Assembly (NCBI GenBank): GCA_946481025.1
Contig: CAMLNA010000087.1
Span: 1-18,678, forward strand
Length of the DNA stretch: 18,678 nt
Reading direction: 5' to 3'
Origin: an uncultured Rivibacter sp.
Lineage (GTDB): Bacteria > Pseudomonadota > Gammaproteobacteria > Burkholderiales > Burkholderiaceae
Below, one piece after another: positions 14,513-18,678 of the stretch. A program made the translations under genes and the position numbers. The notes beneath the pieces are model-generated. The model saw nothing but the letters and a program-made list of their open reading frames with translations. It had not been told where the DNA came from and did no database searches. Numbering within the stretch: the stretch's first letter is position 1; each line of letters starts with the position of its first letter.

Positions 14513-14890
14513 TCAGCCCCCGGCCTTGGTCACCGCCTCGATGCGATGGCCGTCAGGGTCGATGAGGAAGGCGGCGTAGTAGGTCGGACCATAGTCCGGT
14601 CGCAGGCCCGGCATTCCGTTGTCTCGCCCGCCGATCGCCAGGGCGCGAGCGTGAAAGAGATCGACCGCCTCACGGCTGGGCGCCGAAAAAGCGAGATGGA
14701 AACCGGGGCCGGGCGCTGTGGCAGGCGAGCGAAGCTTGAGGCAGAACTGGTCTTCCCCGTCTTCGACCCCATAGCCGATCGCCGTGTCGTCTTCGAACAC
14801 GCGTCGATAGCCCAGGGAACCCAGGGCGGCGTCGTAGAAGGCGCCACTGGCCTCCAGGTCGGTCACGGCGAACGAGATGTGGTGAAGCAT
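14513..14890 (-). CDS. VOC (glyoxalase/bleomycin-resistance fold) family protein
   Basis: A 125-residue protein of the vicinal-oxygen-chelate fold, the usual single-domain length. MLHHISFAVTDLEASGAFYD opens the first beta-alpha-beta unit; FHLAFSA and YYAAFLIDPDGHRIEAV belong to the second. Candidate metal ligands are His4, His65 and Glu118. Such proteins may be lyases, isomerases, dioxygenases or resistance proteins; the substrate is not evident. The ATG at 14890 is set by homology over an in-frame upstream extension with atypical composition. The ribosome site is weak. It is convergent with the GlxA-type regulator and there is no sign that they are linked. Confidence 0.85.
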   Translation of the reverse strand: MLHHISFAVTDLEASGAFYDAALGSLGYRRVFEDDTAIGYGVEDGEDQFCLKLRSPATAPGPGFHLAFSAPSREAVDLFHARALAIGGRDNGMPGLRPDYGPTYYAAFLIDPDGHRIEAVTKAGG

Positions 14891-14919
14891 TCCGATGATG
14901 GGTTCAGCGAGGCGTTTGA

Positions 14920-14999
14920 CGCAGGAGGCCGGTGGATCGAGGTCGACAGGTGGAGGTCGATGGCGTCCCCTGAGCCCGACGCTCCGCCGGCCTCCTGCG
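14920..14999. repeat. 13-bp inverted repeat enclosing a 54-nt loop
   Basis: CGCAGGAGGCCGG at 14920-14932 is the exact reverse complement of CCGGCCTCCTGCG at 14987-14999. Inside, GAGGTCGA is directly repeated at 14939-14946 and 14953-14960. It starts 30 nt upstream of the VOC start on the minus strand, where it could form a stem in the mRNA leader or hold paired protein sites. Confidence 0.6.
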
Positions 15000-15063
15000 A
15001 CCTCTTCGTCTTCAACACGAGAACCCGCCTCCGTTCGGCCGATGCCCGGGCGGATACCCGGCA

Positions 15064-15090
15064 CGCACCTTCATCCAACGTGAAGGTGCG
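15064..15090. promoter_or_regulatory. 10-bp-stem palindrome between VOC and hydrolase genes
   Basis: CGCACCTTCA, a 7-nt spacer and TGAAGGTGCG form a perfect inverted repeat. It lies in the 260-bp non-coding gap, 60 nt before the hydrolase ATG at 15151 and 174 nt before the VOC start. No T-run follows on either strand. A divergent operator or a structured leader are both possible; the rest of the gap (14891-15150) shows no other gene. Confidence 0.5.
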
Positions 15091-15150
15091 GCCCCAACAA
15101 TGCGGCATCACGGTCGGGAACCCCTCGACCCCCTGCACGCATCGGCCTTC

Positions 15151-16278
15151 ATGAACGACGCCCTCCCGCCCTGCACCCCTCACGGTCACTCGAGCGGCCT
15201 TCGCCGCCAGCGGCGCAAGGCCCTGTCCTGGATCGCCGGCCTGGGCGCGGCGCCGCTCCTCTCCTTGGCAGCGGGATGCGGCGGACGCGGCAACGACGAC
15301 GAGGAGGAAGGCGTCGTGAGGCTGGAGCATAGCGTGGCCGTGGACGCCGAGGTCACGCTGCACGTGCGTCAGTGGCAACGACGGGACACGGCGATGCCCG
15401 CCGTCGTGCTGCTGGCCGGCCTGGACGGCACGGCCAGCTACTTCGACTCGCTGGGCCCTGTGCTCGCCCGTGAGTGCAACGTGTACGCCGTGACCCGGCG
15501 CGGCTTCGGCGCCTCCGGCAAGCCCCTGCCGTCGGACGGCGCCCGTTATGACCCGGCCACGCTCGTGCACGACCTGTCGATCGTCTTCGATGCCCTGGGC
15601 ATACCGTCAGCCACGCTGTGCGGGCATTCCATGGCCGGCAACGAGCTGACCGCGTTCAGCGCCGCGCACCCGCACCGGGTGGACGCCCTGGCGTACCTGG
15701 ACACCACCTTTGACTACACAGACATCCAGGTGCCCGACCATCCGCCCGTCCCAGACAACGCGGCACTGACCGAACCGGAACCGACGGCGGCCGACCACGC
15801 GTCCTGGAGTGCCGCCGTCCGGTTTCACCGGCGGCTCTGCAAGGGCTGGTATCCGCCCCTGGAGCACAACCTGCGCGACCTGCTCGAGGTTCGACCCGAC
15901 GGCAGCGTCCGGCCCACGACCCCTGCCCCTGCACGCGCGGCGTACATGGCCGCGGCCTACGCATATTCGCCCCCCTACCGCGCCGTCAGCCGCCCCTGCC
16001 TGGTGGTGACGGCCGTTCCCGCGGCCATTCGCGACCTGATGCCGTGGCTTTCGGCTCCCCTGGACGCGCGCACCGCAGAGGACGCGCAGGCGCTCCTGCG
16101 TCTGGGCCGCGCGCTGCGCCAGCTGGACGCGCGCCGGCTGCGCGAGGCACTGCCCCAGTGCCACCAGCTCACCATCGACGGGGCGAGCCACGGCGACTTC
16201 CTCATGGCGTACGAGGCCGTGGTGGCCCCGGCCATCCAGCGCCTGGTCAGCGTCGCCGGCAGCGGGCGCCGCTCATAG
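15151..16278 (+). CDS. Alpha/beta-hydrolase with Tat-like lipoprotein signal
   Basis: A 375-residue predicted exported hydrolase. The N-terminus has RRQRRKALSWIAGL, a hydrophobic core and LAAGC near residue 45, which is a twin-arginine-like signal ending in a lipobox, so the mature protein is likely a lipoprotein. An acidic stretch NDDEEE follows the cysteine. The fold motifs are PAVVLLAGLDGTASYF (oxyanion region), VTRRGFGASGKP, the nucleophile elbow CGHSMAG with Ser160, and a C-terminal DGASHGDF with His347. The acid residue of the triad is not certain. Substrate is unknown. The ATG at 15151 was chosen; an in-frame ATG at 15100, just after a palindrome, is possible. Neither has a clear ribosome site. 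The stop overlaps the convergent kinase gene by 6 nt. Confidence 0.82.
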   Translation: MNDALPPCTPHGHSSGLRRQRRKALSWIAGLGAAPLLSLAAGCGGRGNDDEEEGVVRLEHSVAVDAEVTLHVRQWQRRDTAMPAVVLLAGLDGTASYFDSLGPVLARECNVYAVTRRGFGASGKPLPSDGARYDPATLVHDLSIVFDALGIPSATLCGHSMAGNELTAFSAAHPHRVDALAYLDTTFDYTDIQVPDHPPVPDNAALTEPEPTAADHASWSAAVRFHRRLCKGWYPPLEHNLRDLLEVRPDGSVRPTTPAPARAAYMAAAYAYSPPYRAVSRPCLVVTAVPAAIRDLMPWLSAPLDARTAEDAQALLRLGRALRQLDARRLREALPQCHQLTIDGASHGDFLMAYEAVVAPAIQRLVSVAGSGRRS

Positions 16279-17397
16279 AGGCCTGCGGCGCGGCAGGCGC
16301 AGGGAAAAGGTGGTCTCCCCCCCGCCGGACCTCGCCTCGACCTCGCCGCCATGGGCCCGCGAGATCTCGCGCACGATGAACAGACCCAGGCCCAGGCTGC
16401 CCTGCTCGCCGCCCTCGCCCTGGGCCACGCCTTGCCTCAGCGGATCGAAGATCTCCTTCGAGGTCTCGGGGTCCAGGGGCGGCCCGCTGTTGGTGACTTC
16501 CAGGCGGACCTCGGTCTCGTCGCCGATGAGTGCCACATGGACCGGTGCGCCGGGCGCTCCGTACTTGATGGCGTTCGAGACCAGGTTGCGAAGCGATTGC
16601 TGCAGCCGTGAACCGTCCCACTGGCCGCGGCAGTCGCCCCGCACCGTCAGCGTGAGCTCGCGGTCCGGGTGCGCGCCGCGCAACTGTTCCAACTCGTCGG
16701 ACAGCGGCACCGCCAGGTCGACGTGCGACGGCGTGATCCGGATGCCCAGGCCAAGTCGCGTGCGATTGAAGTCCACCAGGTCGTCCACGAGGGCGCGCAT
16801 CGACTCGCCGCTGCGAATCAGGCGGGCCGCGGCCATGGAAACCGCATCCCCCGCATTCAGGGCCGCAAGGTGCGACGCCGTCGCCACGATCGTGCTGAGC
16901 GGGCTGCGCATGTCGTGCCCGAGCATGCCGAGGAGCAGGTTCCTGGCCTGTTCGACATGGGCATGGAAGTGCCCGACCGACTCGGCGATCGCCTGGTCGA
17001 TGGCCTCGTTGAACCGCACGATGTCCTCCAGCCCCGCGTCACCCAGCGGCCCCGCGCCGATCCACAGGCGCAGCACGCTGGCCCGCAGCGCCCGGTATTC
17101 GGCAACGAGCTGGTTGATGTCGAACCCGCCGCGCGCGCGCAGCACGGCATGCGTCTGGGCTGCCGTCTCCGGTGCGCCCTCGATCACCGGCGCCCGCCCC
17201 TTCGACTTCTCGGACTGCTCCAGCGCGGTCTGGGGCGTGGCGAGGTCCTTCGCCACCGCCTCCAGGATGTGCGGCGCGTGATCGCGCAAGGCGAGCGATG
17301 TCAGCCCTGACGCAGCCGGCAGCAAGGTCGCGGCGAACGCTTCCCACTCGACCAGGATGGCGTCAAGGTGATTCCGGATGAATTCCGACAGCCGCAT
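16273..17397 (-). CDS. Soluble sensor histidine kinase with RsbRD-like N-terminal domain
   Basis: A 374-residue kinase without membrane segments. Residues 1-145 resemble the helical RsbRD N-terminal domain (FIRNHLDAILVEWEAFA, LRDHAPHILEAVAKDLATPQ, FDINQLVAEYRALRASVLRL). The HisKA helix has LGHDMRSPLSTIVATASHL with His161. ATPase boxes are NLVSNAIKYG (Asn275), NSGPP (303-307) where the common DNGPG has changed, and GLGLGLFIVREI. The ATG at 17397 has GGGGGG about 7 nt upstream. No response regulator gene is adjacent, so its partner is elsewhere. The pectate lyase gene lies upstream on the same strand, 130 nt away, with a hairpin between. Confidence 0.9.
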   Translation of the reverse strand: MRLSEFIRNHLDAILVEWEAFAATLLPAASGLTSLALRDHAPHILEAVAKDLATPQTALEQSEKSKGRAPVIEGAPETAAQTHAVLRARGGFDINQLVAEYRALRASVLRLWIGAGPLGDAGLEDIVRFNEAIDQAIAESVGHFHAHVEQARNLLLGMLGHDMRSPLSTIVATASHLAALNAGDAVSMAAARLIRSGESMRALVDDLVDFNRTRLGLGIRITPSHVDLAVPLSDELEQLRGAHPDRELTLTVRGDCRGQWDGSRLQQSLRNLVSNAIKYGAPGAPVHVALIGDETEVRLEVTNSGPPLDPETSKEIFDPLRQGVAQGEGGEQGSLGLGLFIVREISRAHGGEVEARSGGGETTFSLRLPRRRPL

Positions 17398-17493
17398 GTA
17401 CAGCCCCCCGGCTCGTCGGGCTCCACGCAGGCTGCGCGTCGCCCCGGCCGTGAAGGGCAGGATGATAGCCCTGCACCCCGTCGCTGCACGGCC

Positions 17494-17519
17494 GGCCCCG
17501 GCGCCCTGCGCGCGGGGCC
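17494..17519 (-). terminator. GC-rich hairpin after the pectate lyase gene
   Basis: Read on the minus strand, GGCCCCG and CGGGGCC (7-bp arms) enclose a further GCGC-AGG-GCGC stem, giving a nearly continuous hairpin with one unpaired base. It begins 9 nt after the lyase TGA. No T-run follows, so it is a weak or Rho-assisted terminator at best. The remaining sequence up to 17397 shows no other signal I can support apart from the kinase ribosome site. Confidence 0.35.
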
Positions 17520-17527
17520 AAGCCCTA

Positions 17528-18678
17528 TCAGTTGCAGCTCAGCGTCGCCAGGGACTTCCCTGCCCCCGCCACGGAAGGCAGCTTCGACTTCACGCAGGCC
17601 GGCACCTGCACCGTGTACTCGTACGGAATGGCGACCGGGAAGGTGGCGGTCGTCACCCAGTCGGTGGCGTCTCGCGACGGTGACGACGAGCTGGCCGTCC
17701 AGGTGATGCCGTAGGTGGCGAAGTCGGCCGGGCTCTGGATGTTGTTGTTGCGAAGGTCCCAGTAGCCGATCGCAGAGCTGTCGCGCGAGGTCACCGGGTT
17801 CTTGGCGTTCTCGAAATGGTTGCCTTCGATCAGCGAATAGCCGCCCATGCGGATGTTCGCGCCCGAAGCGGCCACGCCGCTGTACAGGTTGTTGTACAGG
17901 TGCGTGTAGCCGCCGCGCTGGAGCGGCAGCCGGGAGCCGACGTTCTGATAGACGTTGTGGTGGAAGGTGATGTAGCGGTCGCTGGCATCGCTGTCGCTCG
18001 AGCCGATCAGGCCGACCTTGTGGTGGTCGTGTATGTGGTTGTACGAGTAGGTGATGTGATGCGCCCCCGCCTTGTTGTCGAGCAGGCCGTCGAATTCGAG
18101 GTCGCCGGCGCCAGAGCACTCCTGCATGCTGCTGAACAGCGTGTTGTGGTCCACCCAGATATTGCTGGGGAACTTGCCGCTCTGGCCTTCGATGCCGATC
18201 GCATCGATGGAGCCCGGCAGCAGCCCGATGGTCATGTTGCGGATGACGATGTTCGTCGATTCCGCCTTGATGGCGATGCCGAAGTTCGCGGCGGAGCCGT
18301 CGGTGCCTTCGATGGTGACGTGGCTCTTGTTCTTGATTTCCACGATGGCGCCGGCAGCCTTCTGCCACTGCGCGCACGGGTCGGGAATGCTCGAGAAGTC
18401 GAAGCTGCCGCTGTAGCGGATGACGAGGCCGCCGGTGCCGGTGTAGGCGTCGAGCGCCGCCTGCATCTGCGCGGCCGTGGCGACCGTCACCGGGGCGGCG
18501 GAGCCGCCACCGGTCACGTTGCCGGCGAAACCTCCGCTGCCGGTGCCGGGCGCAGGCGTCGGTGTGGGGGTCGCCGTCGGGGTGGGGGTCGCGGTCGGCG
18601 TCGGTGTGGAAGTCGGCGTCGGTGTCGCGGTCGGGGTGGGTGTGGAAGTCGGCGTCGGTGTCGCGCTCGGTGCAGGCG
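17528..18678 (-). CDS. Secreted pectate lyase, polysaccharide lyase family 1 (N-terminus beyond window)
   Basis: The visible 382 residues comprise a Pro/Thr linker (about the first 43), a Gly-rich joint and a right-handed beta-helix pectate lyase of about 330 residues that ends SCN-stop. Family-1 motifs in order are IWVDHNTLFSS, DGLLDNKAGAHHITYSYNHI, the HDHHKVGLIGSSDSD stretch, YITFHHNVYQN, and SRLPLQRGG with the likely catalytic arginine, then HLYNNLYSG. The Asp residues of the first two motifs are candidate calcium ligands. The enzyme would cleave polygalacturonate by beta-elimination outside the cell. The linker implies another domain upstream, such as a carbohydrate-binding module, or only a signal peptide. 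The GTG at 18517 is internal, not the start, because the frame stays open to the window edge. Confidence 0.92.
   Translation of the reverse strand, partial: PAPSATPTPTSTPTPTATPTPTSTPTPTATPTPTATPTPTPAPGTGSGGFAGNVTGGGSAAPVTVATAAQMQAALDAYTGTGGLVIRYSGSFDFSSIPDPCAQWQKAAGAIVEIKNKSHVTIEGTDGSAANFGIAIKAESTNIVIRNMTIGLLPGSIDAIGIEGQSGKFPSNIWVDHNTLFSSMQECSGAGDLEFDGLLDNKAGAHHITYSYNHIHDHHKVGLIGSSDSDASDRYITFHHNVYQNVGSRLPLQRGGYTHLYNNLYSGVAASGANIRMGGYSLIEGNHFENAKNPVTSRDSSAIGYWDLRNNNIQSPADFATYGITWTASSSSPSRDATDWVTTATFPVAIPYEYTVQVPACVKSKLPSVAGAGKSLATLSCN
18557..18664 (-). repeat. Six 18-bp units encoding the Pro/Thr hexapeptide linker
   Basis: Six in-frame hexapeptides, ATPTPT or STPTPT, occupy 108 bp. At DNA level the first two pairs form 36-bp copies (18664-18629 and 18628-18593) that differ at two positions. 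Such tracts can change length by slippage or recombination. Protein linkers of this type are flexible and join catalytic and binding modules in secreted plant-wall enzymes. Confidence 0.8.

Noticed and set aside
18557..18664. Regular repeats that might suggest a CRISPR array
   Set aside because: Units are contiguous without spacers and are in-frame codons of a protein linker.

Overview
The window is GC-rich and densely coded on both strands. Its genes look like those of a betaproteobacterium of the order Burkholderiales, probably the Roseateles/Mitsuaria/Rubrivivax/Comamonadaceae part of it. The evidence is an H-NS family protein with the YRD..GN.W.G.GP.P.WL DNA-binding motif, a TonB-dependent receptor next to a TonB-like protein, an Rsb-type sensor kinase and a GlxA-type AraC regulator. 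An extracellular pectate lyase suggests contact with plant material. The genus is inferred, not shown. I see no tRNA, rRNA, CRISPR array, transposase or phage gene.

Left part (1-3565). A minus-strand run holds an H-NS-like protein with two DNA-binding domains, a YadG/YadH-type ABC exporter (ATPase, then permease) and the first 25 codons of a further gene. A small hairpin-rich element lies between the two ABC genes. It is flanked by a 9-bp direct repeat and looks inserted into a former ATGA stop/start overlap. A plus-strand YdeI/OmpD-associated protein follows and ends flush against the next, convergent gene.

Centre (3566-11544). A 1023-residue beta-propeller sensor histidine kinase (minus) is divergent from a plus-strand series. 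That series is a receiver-less winged-helix regulator, a 111-residue unknown protein, a 952-residue TonB-dependent receptor and a TonB-C-domain protein with an apparently cleavable signal peptide. The 260-bp divergent region carries two perfect palindromes and several CTACA boxes. I read this as one sensing-and-uptake locus of unknown substrate. It is the best candidate here for an undescribed unit, and the functional link is inference.

Right part (11594-18678). A class-III aminotransferase and a DJ-1/PfpI protein overlap by 4 nt (ATGA) and are divergent from a GlxA-type AraC regulator whose sensor domain has the same fold as the DJ-1/PfpI protein. This resembles the arrangement of amino-acid catabolic genes controlled by GATase1-like AraC regulators. 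Then come a VOC-fold protein, a non-coding region with two strong inverted repeats, a Tat/lipoprotein-type alpha/beta hydrolase, a sensor kinase with an RsbRD-like N-terminus, and the C-terminal part of a secreted family-1 pectate lyase with a Pro/Thr hexapeptide-repeat linker cut by the window edge.
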